From Clostridia bacterium (GTDB lineage Bacteria; Bacillota_A; Clostridia; Christensenellales; UBA1242), in contig JAFTCZ010000016.1 of assembly GCA_017454425.1 (NCBI GenBank), forward strand, positions 1 through 42,000: 42,000 bases of DNA, in the 5' to 3' direction. This document shows positions 8,336-17,094 of this stretch, in pieces. Both the position numbers and the translations under genes were made by a program. Numbering within the stretch: the stretch's first letter is position 1; each line of letters opens with the position of its first letter. The notes under the pieces are model-generated. The model was not told the origin of the DNA. It ran no database searches and saw nothing but the letters and a program-made list of their open reading frames with translations.

Positions 8336-9319
8336 ATGCAAAAGAAAGAAATGTACAACCCAAAAGATAGTTATGTGATGGGCTTGTTGGGGGTTTTGAC
8401 ACCTATTATTGCCTATGTGTTTATTAGCATACTTATTGTTTTTATTGCTTTTGGCGCAGGGCCTGGGTTTGAAGAACTGTTTGATAATCCTGTTTTTGTT
8501 TATATTTCTCAAACTATATTTGAGGTAATGTTTTTGGTGGTCTTGTTTGTTTACAATAAAATTGCGTGTACAAGCTATGTTTCTGCAAGTTATATGAAAA
8601 CAAAACCACGCTATCTAAACTGGGCAGTGGCAATTGTTATTGGTGTTGCGCTGTCAATATTCTTTAGCCCTCTTATTGGGTTGTGGGAAAGGCTTTTGTC
8701 TGCAATTGGTGTTTATTTGCCAAGCATAAGTATTCCACTTGACACACCACTTCAACTTGTTTTTGGAATTGTTGTGTTGGGACTTGTTCCTGCAGTGTGC
8801 GAAGAATTTGTCTTCCGTGGTGGGGTATTAAATGGTTTGCGCGAAAAGGGCGTTTGGTTTGCCGTGCTGTACAGCAGTATGTGTTTTGCCCTTATGCACA
8901 CTAATTTGCAACAACTGCCTTACACATTTTTGTTGGGAATGGTAATTGGTTGGATAGTTTATTATACAAAAAGCATTTGGTTGGGTGTTTTGATTCATTC
9001 ACTTAACAACATAACAGTAATATGTTTTAATTATTTTGGTGGTGGTGCGCCAGATACTTTGCCACCATTAACAACTGGTGATGTTGTATATGCTGTTTTG
9101 ATGACTTTGGTTGGTGTTGGTATGGTGGTGCTTTTTATGTGGTTTGTAAGGCGTTACAACAAACCAAAAGAAAGCCAAATTTTATCAACACCAATGAAAG
9201 CACCGCCAAAAGATGAAATACAAAAAACAAAGCGTGATTCGTTAGTTATAATAATAAATGTGTGCATAATAGTTGTGGCATCGGTATTGACAATTTTGCG
9301 TGCTTTTGGTAAATGGTAA
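8336..9319 (+). CDS. CPBP (CAAX-like) intramembrane protease, first of tandem pair
   Basis: A 327-residue multi-spanning membrane protein of the CPBP (Abi) family, glutamate-type intramembrane proteases related to CAAX prenyl endopeptidases. All family motifs are present: EEFVFR (Glu156, Glu157, Arg161), a conserved His188 after FALM, and HSLNN (His221, Asn225). A basic linker and a final membrane helix follow at the C-terminus. The start at 8336 is preferred over the in-frame ATG at 8294 because GGAGGGG lies just before it and the promoter -10 box overlaps 8294. A second CPBP gene follows after 9 nt. In Gram-positives such proteins serve in bacteriocin self-immunity, peptide processing or signalling; nothing here selects among these. 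Confidence 0.9.
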   Translation: MQKKEMYNPKDSYVMGLLGVLTPIIAYVFISILIVFIAFGAGPGFEELFDNPVFVYISQTIFEVMFLVVLFVYNKIACTSYVSASYMKTKPRYLNWAVAIVIGVALSIFFSPLIGLWERLLSAIGVYLPSISIPLDTPLQLVFGIVVLGLVPAVCEEFVFRGGVLNGLREKGVWFAVLYSSMCFALMHTNLQQLPYTFLLGMVIGWIVYYTKSIWLGVLIHSLNNITVICFNYFGGGAPDTLPPLTTGDVVYAVLMTLVGVGMVVLFMWFVRRYNKPKESQILSTPMKAPPKDEIQKTKRDSLVIIINVCIIVVASVLTILRAFGKW

Positions 9320-9328
9320 AAGGTAATT

Positions 9329-10516
9329 ATGAAAAAAACTATCATTAATGACAAATCAATATTCATAAGTGGGTTAGCATATTTTTTGATTATGCTATCC
9401 TTTATTGCCATGAGGTTAATTGTTGCAGCAGGATTATTGGGTGATGTTTATAGTGATTTGACAGATTATATATTCACTTTTATTGTGCAAATAGTTATTC
9501 TTGTTGGCCTGCCTTTGTTGTTTATGATATTATTTGCAAAGCAAAAGCCAAAAGAATTATTTGCAAAACATAGTTTTAGGCCAATAAATTTTAAGATGGT
9601 TTTGTTGTCACTTGTGCTAGGGGTATGTACTTTTGTTCTTATTTTGTATGTATCAACATTTTGGTCCGGAATTTTATCTGCATTTGGATATAGCACGGGG
9701 GCAAGTTCAAGCACACCTGCCACAAATAATGCGGTAGTTAATTTGCTGCTAGGAATTTTGTTTGTAGGTGTTTTGCCGGGTTTTTGTGAAGAATTTAGTC
9801 ATCGTGGCATGGTGCTTGGAAACATCAAACAAGATGGTGCAATAAGGGCAATTTTATTTAGTTCTTTGTTATTTGGATTGATGCACTTAAGTATTGCGCA
9901 AGTTGGATATGCGTTTGTTGTCGGAGTTGTACTTGGCACTATCACTTTGCTTACTCGTTCGATTTATCCTGCAATGATTGTGCATTGCACTTCAAACAGC
10001 ATCAACACATATCTTAATGCAGCAGGTGAAAACAATTGGTGGGGCGGAAGTTTTTTTGATACAATCAATAATTTTATTGTCAACAATAATGCAATGTTTT
10101 TGTATATTGTAAATACACTTATTTTGTTAATGCTTATTGTTTTAATTGCGTACATTATGCTGGGGTTATTTAAGCAAGCAAAACTAAATGATTTTTATGT
10201 GTTCAAGAAAAGGCTTGCCCGCAGACTAAAAGGTAGCGATTTTAGTGACCAAATAGACCTAAATGATGATAAGCAAGTTTTGTTGTTGTATCGCGAAACA
10301 CAGTTGCATGATATGCATCAAAAATTAGAAAATTCTACGCTTACGCCAGAACAAATCGAGCAAAACATAAACAAGTCGAATTTGCTTTCTCTTATGTTTG
10401 ATGAAGATGTAACAAAAAAACAAAAGGTTAATCATCTTGATTATTTGTTTTATTATTGCAGCATAATTCTTGGAACAATAGTAACCATCATCACATTTAT
10501 TTGGGGTATATTATAA
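9329..10516 (+). CDS. CPBP (CAAX-like) intramembrane protease, second of tandem pair
   Basis: A 395-residue membrane protein of the same family as its upstream neighbour, and presumably a diverged tandem duplicate. It has EEFSHR (Glu154, Glu155, Arg159), His186 after FGLM, and HCTSN (His219, Asn223), so the presumed catalytic set is intact. Unlike the first copy it carries a long hydrophilic C-terminal extension (about residues 285-370), rich in Lys, Asp and Gln and probably helical, before a last membrane helix. An AAAGG site lies just before the ATG, and only 9 nt separate the two genes, so they share the promoter at 8277-8305. A bidirectional terminator follows. The substrate is unknown. 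Confidence 0.9.
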   Translation: MKKTIINDKSIFISGLAYFLIMLSFIAMRLIVAAGLLGDVYSDLTDYIFTFIVQIVILVGLPLLFMILFAKQKPKELFAKHSFRPINFKMVLLSLVLGVCTFVLILYVSTFWSGILSAFGYSTGASSSTPATNNAVVNLLLGILFVGVLPGFCEEFSHRGMVLGNIKQDGAIRAILFSSLLFGLMHLSIAQVGYAFVVGVVLGTITLLTRSIYPAMIVHCTSNSINTYLNAAGENNWWGGSFFDTINNFIVNNNAMFLYIVNTLILLMLIVLIAYIMLGLFKQAKLNDFYVFKKRLARRLKGSDFSDQIDLNDDKQVLLLYRETQLHDMHQKLENSTLTPEQIEQNINKSNLLSLMFDEDVTKKQKVNHLDYLFYYCSIILGTIVTIITFIWGIL

Positions 10517-10544
10517 AAACACTAGGAAAACCTAGTGCTTTTTT
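10515..10544. terminator. Bidirectional terminator between convergent genes
   Basis: A 7-bp stem, CACTAGG with CCTAGTG (10520-10526 and 10531-10537), has an AAAA loop and a T-rich tail on either strand. It serves both the CPBP operon and the nucleoside hydrolase gene. Confidence 0.85.
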
Positions 10545-11475
10545 ATATTTTGTAGTTATCAAGTTTTTTTAATGAAGCAAAGAAAATTTCTTTGAATTCT
10601 TTTTGTTGTACATCAACAACAATTTCAACATTTCCATTTTTGCAAAACTCTGCAAAAGTGCGGCCCACATTTTCTTTTGTATCAACAGTTAAATTTGCTT
10701 TTTTGATTGTAAAAATTTTTGGATACAAAAAACAAAACAATGCACTTGTATCATTTGTCGCAACAATATGCAAACCTTGTGCAAGCATATTTGGCTCGAG
10801 ATAATTTTTGTATGTCACACTTAAAAAATGTCCAACAGAATTTAATTTTGCAATTTGTTTTACTTCTTTTTGGTCTAGCCCTACGCGATATCTGCCAATG
10901 TGTGATGGCAACATTCGTAAAGGTATGCCACTATTAAGTACAATTTCAAAAGCCTCGGGGTCGCATTTGATGTTAAACGAATCATGGTTTGGAAAATCTT
11001 TCATTCCATACGGGCTGCCGCCCATAAAAACAATTTTCTTAATTAATGGCACAACATCAGGATAGGTTGATATAAGTTTTGCAATATTTGTATGCGGCCC
11101 AAAAACAAAAATTGTTATCTCATTCGGGTTTTGTTTTATAACTTCATACATTTTATCTATGGCATCACACTTAAGGGGTGTGTGTTTTGTATTTTTTGGC
11201 GGTTCAAATTCGCCCAATCCTTGCACACCATGAAGAAGGGTGGCATGTTTTACCGAACGCACAAGTGGTCGTGCTGAACCTTTTGCAACAGGAACATTTT
11301 TGTCTAATATATCAAGCAAAAAACAAACATTTCGTGTGGCATTGGTAACCGAAATGTTTCCACTAACTGTCGTAATTAACTTGATATCCAGGTTGTCATT
11401 TGTTAGGGCAAAAAACAAAGCGGTTGTGTCATCAACTCCTGGGTCAGTATCAATAATTATTTTATTTTTTTTCAT
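10543..11475 (-). CDS. Nucleoside hydrolase (IUNH family) with altered active-site His
   Basis: Family members split ribonucleosides into base and ribose in the cytoplasm for purine and pyrimidine salvage. The 310 residues match the family length. The Ca2+-binding signature DTDPGVDD (Asp9 to Asp16) lies at the N-terminus. FGPHTNIA, the MGG motif and FNIKCDPEAFE follow in family order. The conserved His-Asp pair near residue 241 reads Asn241-Asp242 (TNDTSALF). The metal ligand Asp is kept, but the His that protonates the leaving base in inosine-uridine hydrolases is replaced. The enzyme may prefer other substrates or work slowly. An AGGAT site precedes the ATG. The promoter is at 11515-11543, and the gene ends at a shared bidirectional terminator. 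Confidence 0.9.
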   Translation of the reverse strand: MKKNKIIIDTDPGVDDTTALFFALTNDNLDIKLITTVSGNISVTNATRNVCFLLDILDKNVPVAKGSARPLVRSVKHATLLHGVQGLGEFEPPKNTKHTPLKCDAIDKMYEVIKQNPNEITIFVFGPHTNIAKLISTYPDVVPLIKKIVFMGGSPYGMKDFPNHDSFNIKCDPEAFEIVLNSGIPLRMLPSHIGRYRVGLDQKEVKQIAKLNSVGHFLSVTYKNYLEPNMLAQGLHIVATNDTSALFCFLYPKIFTIKKANLTVDTKENVGRTFAEFCKNGNVEIVVDVQQKEFKEIFFASLKKLDNYKI

Positions 11476-11514
11476 GTAAATATCCTGCGTTTTTTATTTT
11501 GTGTATCAGCATTA

Positions 11515-11543
11515 ATTATATACAAATCAAAAATAATAGTAAA
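11515..11543 (-). promoter_or_regulatory. Promoter of the nucleoside hydrolase gene
   Basis: On the minus strand, TTTACT (11538-11543), 17 nt, then TATAAT (11515-11520), about 40 nt before the start codon. Confidence 0.75.
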
Positions 11544-11636
11544 GCAAAAAAATGCAGGTTTGCCAATTTTAAGTTTTTATTTTTTGCTTTCTGGTTTATT
11601 TATTTAATAAAACTAAAGTTATACAACAAAAAATGC

Positions 11637-11665
11637 TTGCACTTTTGAAAATATTAAAGTAAAAT
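11637..11665 (+). promoter_or_regulatory. Promoter of the tadA-pth-mfd operon
   Basis: TTGCAC (11637-11642), 17 nt, then TAAAAT (11660-11665). The -10 box overlaps an in-frame ATG at 11664, which therefore should not be the tadA start. Confidence 0.65.
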
Positions 11666-11690
11666 GTATTTGTATATATGTGAGGTAGAT

Positions 11691-12161
11691 GTGAAAGATA
11701 ACAAAGACGATACATATTTTATGGGGCTTGCAATAAAAGAAGCAAAACGCGCTTATGCACAAGATGAAGTGCCCATTGGTTGTGTTTTGGTAAAAGATGG
11801 TGTTGTTGTTGCAAGGGGTCACAATCAAAAAGTTGCGCGCAATAGTGCAATACATCACGCCGAGATGATATGTCTAAATAAGGCACAAAAAAAACTTAAT
11901 GATTGGCACTTGTTAGATTGCACTTTGTATGTTACGCTAGAACCTTGCCCGATGTGTGCGGGTGCATGCATTAATACAAGGCTTGGCCGAATTGTGTTTG
12001 GTGCACATGACCCAAAAGCGGGGTGTTGTGGCACGCTTTACAATTTGCCGCAAGATGCGCGATTTAATCATCGCCCCCAAGTTGTTGGCGGAGTGCTGAA
12101 TCAAGAGTGTGGGCAGTTGTTAACACAATTTTTTAAGACAAAACGGAAGGAGAAAGCATAA
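11691..12161 (+). CDS. tadA: tRNA-specific adenosine deaminase TadA
   Basis: TadA deaminates A34 to inosine in the anticodon of tRNA-Arg(ACG), so one tRNA can read three codons. The 156-residue protein has the zinc deaminase signature HAE (His56, Glu58) and PCPMC (Cys86, Cys89). The motif EVPIGCVLV and a C-terminal helix rich in Lys are also typical. I place the start at GTG 11691, preceded by GAGGT. The ATG at 11664 is in frame, but it overlaps the promoter -10 box and has no ribosome binding site. The stop codon overlaps the next ATG by one base (TAATG), so translation is probably coupled. This is the first gene of an operon with the GlmU relative, pth and mfd. Confidence 0.94.
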   Translation: MKDNKDDTYFMGLAIKEAKRAYAQDEVPIGCVLVKDGVVVARGHNQKVARNSAIHHAEMICLNKAQKKLNDWHLLDCTLYVTLEPCPMCAGACINTRLGRIVFGAHDPKAGCCGTLYNLPQDARFNHRPQVVGGVLNQECGQLLTQFFKTKRKEKA

Positions 12162-12982
12162 TGGCATTAATAGTAGAACAAGATATTGACAATGATATCG
12201 AAACACTTTGGCAAAGAGTTGTAAAAGAACCGGTGGACAGTGATGTAGATGTAATTTTGTTGCGTGTTCATCACCCCGAATGTGGTCTTGCTCGCAACAG
12301 TTATGATATAAGCATATTGGGCAAAACCATAAAAGAATGGGTTAAGTTGGCGTTTGATAAATGCAATGTGCTAGAACTTTCGTACACCGAGGGTGATGAT
12401 ATTTTGCAATTTGTCAAACCTTATGTAGGGCACAAAAAATATACCGCTGTTTTTTATGCCGACACACCACTTTTTAGCCGTAAAACATTTTTATCTATTA
12501 TTGATTATGTAAAAACAAAAGGGCTTAATGTTTGTAAGGTACAGCGGGGTTATGTGTTTGACACCGAGTATGTTATTAATGCTCAACGAATTTTTGCGTC
12601 AACAACGCCCGGGCTTGGTGATGCAGATGACTTTTTTGTTGCAAATAGTATGCAAGCAATAAACAACATTGCAAAAATTTTGCGCAGCCGAATAATAGAT
12701 TATTATATTCGCAAAGGTGTTCAGTTTTTGGATAAAGAAAGAGTATATATTGATGCTGATGTTGCCATTGGCGATAATGTTGTTATTTATCCGGGCAATG
12801 TATTGCAAGGTCATACCGAAATACAAGATAATGTTGTGCTTTATCCAAACAATCAAATAGTTGACAGCAAAATTGGGCAAAATAGTACCATCTCTTACAG
12901 TGTTGTGCGCAACAGTCAAATTTCTAATGACAGCGAGATTGGGCCATTTAGTTTTGTTGATAAGGGTAAAATAAAAAAATAG
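12161..12982 (+). CDS. GlmU-like protein lacking both catalytic signatures
   Basis: GlmU makes UDP-GlcNAc with an N-terminal uridylyltransferase and a C-terminal left-handed beta-helix acetyltransferase. This 273-residue protein resembles a shortened GlmU. Residues 1-180 look like a nucleotidyltransferase core but lack the N-terminal Gly-rich UTP loop (LAAGxGTRM). From about residue 186 (RIIDYYIRKGVQFLDKERV) it follows the GlmU linker and hexapeptide repeats: YIDADVAIGDNVVIYPGNVL and onward. It stops at GPFSFVDKGK, before the acetyltransferase active site. The order GlmU-like, pth, mfd resembles the glmU-prs-ctc-pth-mfd order of Bacilli, which supports descent from glmU. It overlaps tadA by one base, and pth follows after 10 nt. 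It is probably not an active GlmU; a regulatory or scaffold role is possible. Confidence 0.75.
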   Translation: MALIVEQDIDNDIETLWQRVVKEPVDSDVDVILLRVHHPECGLARNSYDISILGKTIKEWVKLAFDKCNVLELSYTEGDDILQFVKPYVGHKKYTAVFYADTPLFSRKTFLSIIDYVKTKGLNVCKVQRGYVFDTEYVINAQRIFASTTPGLGDADDFFVANSMQAINNIAKILRSRIIDYYIRKGVQFLDKERVYIDADVAIGDNVVIYPGNVLQGHTEIQDNVVLYPNNQIVDSKIGQNSTISYSVVRNSQISNDSEIGPFSFVDKGKIKK

Positions 12983-12992
12983 GAGAAAAATA

Positions 12993-13544
12993 ATGAAGTT
13001 AATAGTAGGATTGGGCAATCCGGGAAAAGAATATGATGACACACCACACAATGTTGGGTTTGGGGTAGTTGACAATATTGCAAAGTCTATTAATGCAAAA
13101 TTTAGTCGCAAAGCAAAAAGCGGGGCATTGTATGCCGAAGGCAAGCTTAACGAAAATCCTGTTGTGTTAATAAAGCCTCAAAATTTTATGAACACAAGCG
13201 GAGATGCCGTATTTGCTTATGCAAAAAAATATAACCTAAAACCAAGTGATGTAATTGTTATTTTGGACGATTTTGAGTTGTCACCCGGATTAATTAGGGC
13301 AAGGCTTGATGGCACAGGCGGAACACACAATGGTCTTAAACATGTTGTTTTGCGTTTGGGCACAACCGAGTTTGCTCGTATTCGCATTGGTGTAGGTGAT
13401 GCCCAACCGGGTCAAGATTATGCAACTTTTGTTTTGTCAAAAATGACAGGCGAAAGATTAAAAAATGTTGCCTTGGGTATGGAAAAGGCCCAAAAACTTG
13501 TTGAAGATTGGGTAAGCGGCAAGAATATTTCAACAACAATGTAG
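12993..13544 (+). CDS. pth: Peptidyl-tRNA hydrolase
   Basis: Pth cleaves the ester bond of peptidyl-tRNAs released from stalled ribosomes, recycling the tRNA; it is essential in most bacteria. The 183 residues match the family. Conserved residues are present: GLGNPG at the N-terminus with Asn9, catalytic His19 in HNVGF, Asn67 in FMNTSG, Asp92 in LDDFEL, and His112-Asn113 in GTHNGLK. The Gly usually before this His is Thr111. A GGAGA site precedes the ATG. The gene lies 10 nt after the GlmU relative and 7 nt before mfd, so all are one operon. Pairing of pth with mfd is a common Firmicute arrangement. Confidence 0.97.
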   Translation: MKLIVGLGNPGKEYDDTPHNVGFGVVDNIAKSINAKFSRKAKSGALYAEGKLNENPVVLIKPQNFMNTSGDAVFAYAKKYNLKPSDVIVILDDFELSPGLIRARLDGTGGTHNGLKHVVLRLGTTEFARIRIGVGDAQPGQDYATFVLSKMTGERLKNVALGMEKAQKLVEDWVSGKNISTTM

Positions 13545-13551
13545 AGGACTT

Positions 13552-16500
13552 ATGTTTAACGCAAAAGAGTTGCCAAAAGATGACAACATAACTAAATATT
13601 ATGAACTTATCCGCAAAAATAAAAATTTTGCGGTTTTTGGTTTGAATATAGGCGAAAGGATTTTGCTTTCAAGTGGTATTTGTGGCCCTATTTGTTATGT
13701 TGTCGAAGATGCGGAAAAAGCAAAAGATATTACAACTGCTTTTAAGATGATTGGCCGCAAGGTGGCAACACTTTCAAGTCAAACGCTAGATTATACATAT
13801 CATCTTTTAGAATTTGGTAGTGATACTCGTGATAGACAAAATATTCTTTATGATATGCTTAAGGGGAATGTTGACACCCTTGTCGTTACACCCAATATTT
13901 TGTTTGAGCAATTTGTAAGCCCCCAATTATTTGAACAAAATATCCTAACCTTGCATAGCGGTGATGATGTGGATATCGACAAACTTGTTAATAGTTTAAT
14001 TGGGCTTGGGTATGTGCGTGTAAGTTCGGTCGAACAACCAGGGCAGTTTTCGAAACGCGGAGATGTTGTTGATATTTTTTCACTTAACAACATAGTGCCT
14101 GTTCGTATTTATTTTTTTGATACACAAATAGAAAAAATAAATACATTTAATATTCTTTCTCAATATGCAATCGAAAGTGTTGATGCAGTTGACATTTGTC
14201 CAAATGGTTATCAGTTGCCCGATAAAACCATACAAACTTTGCAAAAAGAATTGGATAGTGCTATTGTTACGGCAAGCAAAACGGCCTCAAAGCGTTCAAA
14301 GCCTAACGAATATTTATTAAACATTAGTGCTATGCACTCAATAAAAGAAAGTCTTGCAGATATCTTGTCTTTGTCTGGTGCAAGATTTTTGTCTGTTTTT
14401 ATGCAAACATCTTGCATATTAGATTATTTTGATAATCCTGTTGTCATTTTTGACCAACCCAAAAATTGTTTTGAGCAAATTTCAAATTATTCGAAAATGC
14501 TTACGCAAAATATTGATGAAGGAATACAAAATGGAACTTTGCTTAATGCACACAAAAATGTGTTAATTGATTTTGATACCATTCAATTTATCACGCAAAA
14601 ATATGTGCAAATAAGTTATCAATCTATCATGACGCAAAATAAATTTTTTGCACCACAAGATGTCATAAATTTTGTTTGCAATCCTATGCCAAAATTTGGT
14701 GGCAATTACAAAGACCCTGCGCGTGAACTTTCACGAATTTTGTTGCAGGGTGAAAAAATTTTGTTTTGTGCAAAAGATGATAATGATGCTTCAACGCTTT
14801 TTAATATTTTGTCAAAAAGCACAAAACTTGATGTGCAAATTATTCAACAAACATCAAAGGCGGCAAAAAACAAATTAAATATTATTGTTTTGCCACTAAA
14901 ATATGGGTTTTATTTTAATACTATGCACATGTGTGTGTTTGGCCTTGAAGAAACACAACACAAAAGTGTACAAAAGCACAAAACAACAAAAAAAGAAAAT
15001 ACATTTAATAGTGTGCTTACCCTTCCCAAAGAAGGGGAATATGTTGTGCATGATGTGAACGGAATTGGTGTTTGTGAGGGCATAACAACACTTTCGGTAA
15101 ATAATGCCACTCGAGATTATTTGGTAATAACTTACAAAAACAATGACAAATTGTATGTGCCAACCGAACAAATTGACATGTTGTCTAGATATGTGGGTGC
15201 TGACAAAACACCAACTCTTAATACTTTGGGCAGCGCACAGTTTGAAAAAATAAAACAAAAAGTACGAGCAAGTGTCAAACAACTTGCCTTCGACTTGGTG
15301 CAGTTGTACAAAGCAAGACAAAATCTCAAGCGCGAAGCATATGAGATTAACAAAGAAATGAAAGAGCAAATAGAAGAAAGTTTTGCATACACCCTTACTG
15401 ATGACCAACAACGCGCCATAGATGATGTTTATGCTGATTTGTCGTCAAACAAAATTATGGATAGGCTGGTTGTTGGTGATGTGGGATATGGCAAAACCGA
15501 AGTTGCAATTCGTGCGGCTTTTGTTGCAGCATTAAACGGTAGGCAAGTTGCTGTGCTTGCTCCGACAACAATTCTTTGTGAACAACACTACAATTCATTT
15601 TTTGCGCGCCTTAATGCGTTTGGCATAAATGTTGCTTGCATCAACCGCTTTAAGAGCACAAAAGAACAAAAGCAAATACTAACTGACTTAAAAAATGGTA
15701 AGATTAATGTAATTTGCGGAACACATCGCTTGTTGTCAAAAGATGTGCAGTTTTTTGATTTGGGCTTGCTTATTTTGGACGAAGAACAAAAATTTGGTGT
15801 TGGTGATAAAGAAAAAATAAAAAATATCAAAACAAATGTTAATGTATTGACGCTTTCGGCTACGCCAATTCCTCGAACATTACATCTTTCTCTTGTTGGG
15901 ATTAGGGATATTAGTACAATCGAAACACCGCCAGTTGACAGATTGCCTGTGCAAACTGTTGTGTCACAATTTAGCAACACTTTGCTTACTATGGCAATCA
16001 ATCGTGAATTAGAGCGTGGCGGGCAAGTTTTGGTTGTTGCACCAAAAATAAAAGGTCTTGATGCCCTCAAAAAACGCATTAACGAACTTACTGACAATCG
16101 CTTGCGTGTTGCCATTGCTCATGGGCAAATGGATAAAGACATCTTAGAAACCACAATGCTTGAGCTTTATCGTGGTGATGTTGATGTTTTGATTGCCACA
16201 AGTTTAATAGAAAATGGAATTGATATACCAAACGCAAATACTTTGTTTGTCGTAAATAGTGAAGATTTTGGGTTGTCACAGTTGTATCAACTTCGTGGGC
16301 GAGTTGGGCGAAGCGACAGGCTGGCATGGGCGTACTTTACTTATATGGACGAAACAAAAATAACAAGTGTTGCATATTCTAGGCTTACAACCTTGTTAGA
16401 GTTTTCACAGCTTGGCAGTGGTTTTAAGATTGCTATGCGTGATCTTGAAATGCGTGGCGCAGGTGATATATTTGGGGCAAATCAACACGGACAAATGGCC

Positions 16501-17016
16501 AAAGTTGGTTATGATATGTATTGCAAACTGCTAGAAAGCGAAGTTGTTGCAATAAAAGGTGAACAATTAAAAAGCACACGCCCAATTCGTGTTGATGTTG
16601 ATATTGATGCCTATATTCCGCAAGGCTTTTGTGCAAGCAGCGAAGAAAGAATGGAACTATACAGTATGATTGCTTCGATATCAACCCCACAAGAGTACAA
16701 AATAATTGTTTCGCAAATTGCAGACAGATGGGGCAGTGTACCGTCTTGCGTCGAGGGTTTGTGCAAGGTTTCTCTTATAAAAACCTTGGCACAAATAAAT
16801 GGAGTAGAGCGCTTAAGCATAACCAAAAACAAAATAATAATGCAAATTGGTCTTGATTATGATAATTGGGCATCACAAATGAACGAAAAAATCGCAAATC
16901 AAAAAGATTTTAGGGTTTACAAAAAGCAAAATATGGCAATATTTGAAAAGACAAATCCGTTAGCCTCATGGGACAAAAACTATGCAAGTCTTGTAGGAAT
17001 ATTGCATAAAAACTAA
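13552..17016 (+). CDS. mfd: Transcription-repair coupling factor Mfd
   Basis: Mfd is an ATP-driven translocase that pushes RNA polymerase stalled at DNA lesions off the template and recruits UvrA for nucleotide excision repair. The 1,154 residues match the family. The N-terminal UvrB-like module ends near residue 480. The RNA polymerase-interacting domain follows (about 490-555, GEYVVHDVNGIG). The translocase has Walker A GDVGYGKTE (about 642-650), Walker B DEEQKFGV (Asp743, where Lys replaces the usual Arg), SATPIPRTLHLS and the RecG-like RGRVGRSDR. A C-terminal TRCF domain closes the protein. GAGG precedes the ATG. It is the last gene of the tadA operon by spacing. No terminator is seen after it; a new promoter begins 19 nt downstream. 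Confidence 0.98.
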   Translation: MFNAKELPKDDNITKYYELIRKNKNFAVFGLNIGERILLSSGICGPICYVVEDAEKAKDITTAFKMIGRKVATLSSQTLDYTYHLLEFGSDTRDRQNILYDMLKGNVDTLVVTPNILFEQFVSPQLFEQNILTLHSGDDVDIDKLVNSLIGLGYVRVSSVEQPGQFSKRGDVVDIFSLNNIVPVRIYFFDTQIEKINTFNILSQYAIESVDAVDICPNGYQLPDKTIQTLQKELDSAIVTASKTASKRSKPNEYLLNISAMHSIKESLADILSLSGARFLSVFMQTSCILDYFDNPVVIFDQPKNCFEQISNYSKMLTQNIDEGIQNGTLLNAHKNVLIDFDTIQFITQKYVQISYQSIMTQNKFFAPQDVINFVCNPMPKFGGNYKDPARELSRILLQGEKILFCAKDDNDASTLFNILSKSTKLDVQIIQQTSKAAKNKLNIIVLPLKYGFYFNTMHMCVFGLEETQHKSVQKHKTTKKENTFNSVLTLPKEGEYVVHDVNGIGVCEGITTLSVNNATRDYLVITYKNNDKLYVPTEQIDMLSRYVGADKTPTLNTLGSAQFEKIKQKVRASVKQLAFDLVQLYKARQNLKREAYEINKEMKEQIEESFAYTLTDDQQRAIDDVYADLSSNKIMDRLVVGDVGYGKTEVAIRAAFVAALNGRQVAVLAPTTILCEQHYNSFFARLNAFGINVACINRFKSTKEQKQILTDLKNGKINVICGTHRLLSKDVQFFDLGLLILDEEQKFGVGDKEKIKNIKTNVNVLTLSATPIPRTLHLSLVGIRDISTIETPPVDRLPVQTVVSQFSNTLLTMAINRELERGGQVLVVAPKIKGLDALKKRINELTDNRLRVAIAHGQMDKDILETTMLELYRGDVDVLIATSLIENGIDIPNANTLFVVNSEDFGLSQLYQLRGRVGRSDRLAWAYFTYMDETKITSVAYSRLTTLLEFSQLGSGFKIAMRDLEMRGAGDIFGANQHGQMAKVGYDMYCKLLESEVVAIKGEQLKSTRPIRVDVDIDAYIPQGFCASSEERMELYSMIASISTPQEYKIIVSQIADRWGSVPSCVEGLCKVSLIKTLAQINGVERLSITKNKIIMQIGLDYDNWASQMNEKIANQKDFRVYKKQNMAIFEKTNPLASWDKNYASLVGILHKN

Positions 17017-17034
17017 AAAAATCTACTCAAAAGA

Positions 17035-17063
17035 TTGACGAAAACCCAACTCTGTTGTACAAT
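17035..17063 (+). promoter_or_regulatory. Promoter of the PrsA-like lipoprotein gene
   Basis: TTGACG (17035-17040), 17 nt, then TACAAT (17058-17063), 31 nt before the start codon and right after the mfd stop. Confidence 0.75.
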
Positions 17064-17094
17064 GGTAGCAAATTGATTTTGGAGTAATGGCATA

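Noticed and set aside
11664..11690. In-frame ATG upstream of the chosen tadA start
   Set aside because: It overlaps the promoter -10 box; GTG 11691 is preceded by GAGGT and fits the TadA N-terminus.
14896..15411. 171-codon minus-strand open frame inside mfd
   Set aside because: Shadow of mfd; Cys/Phe-rich translation, no RBS, no recognisable motif.
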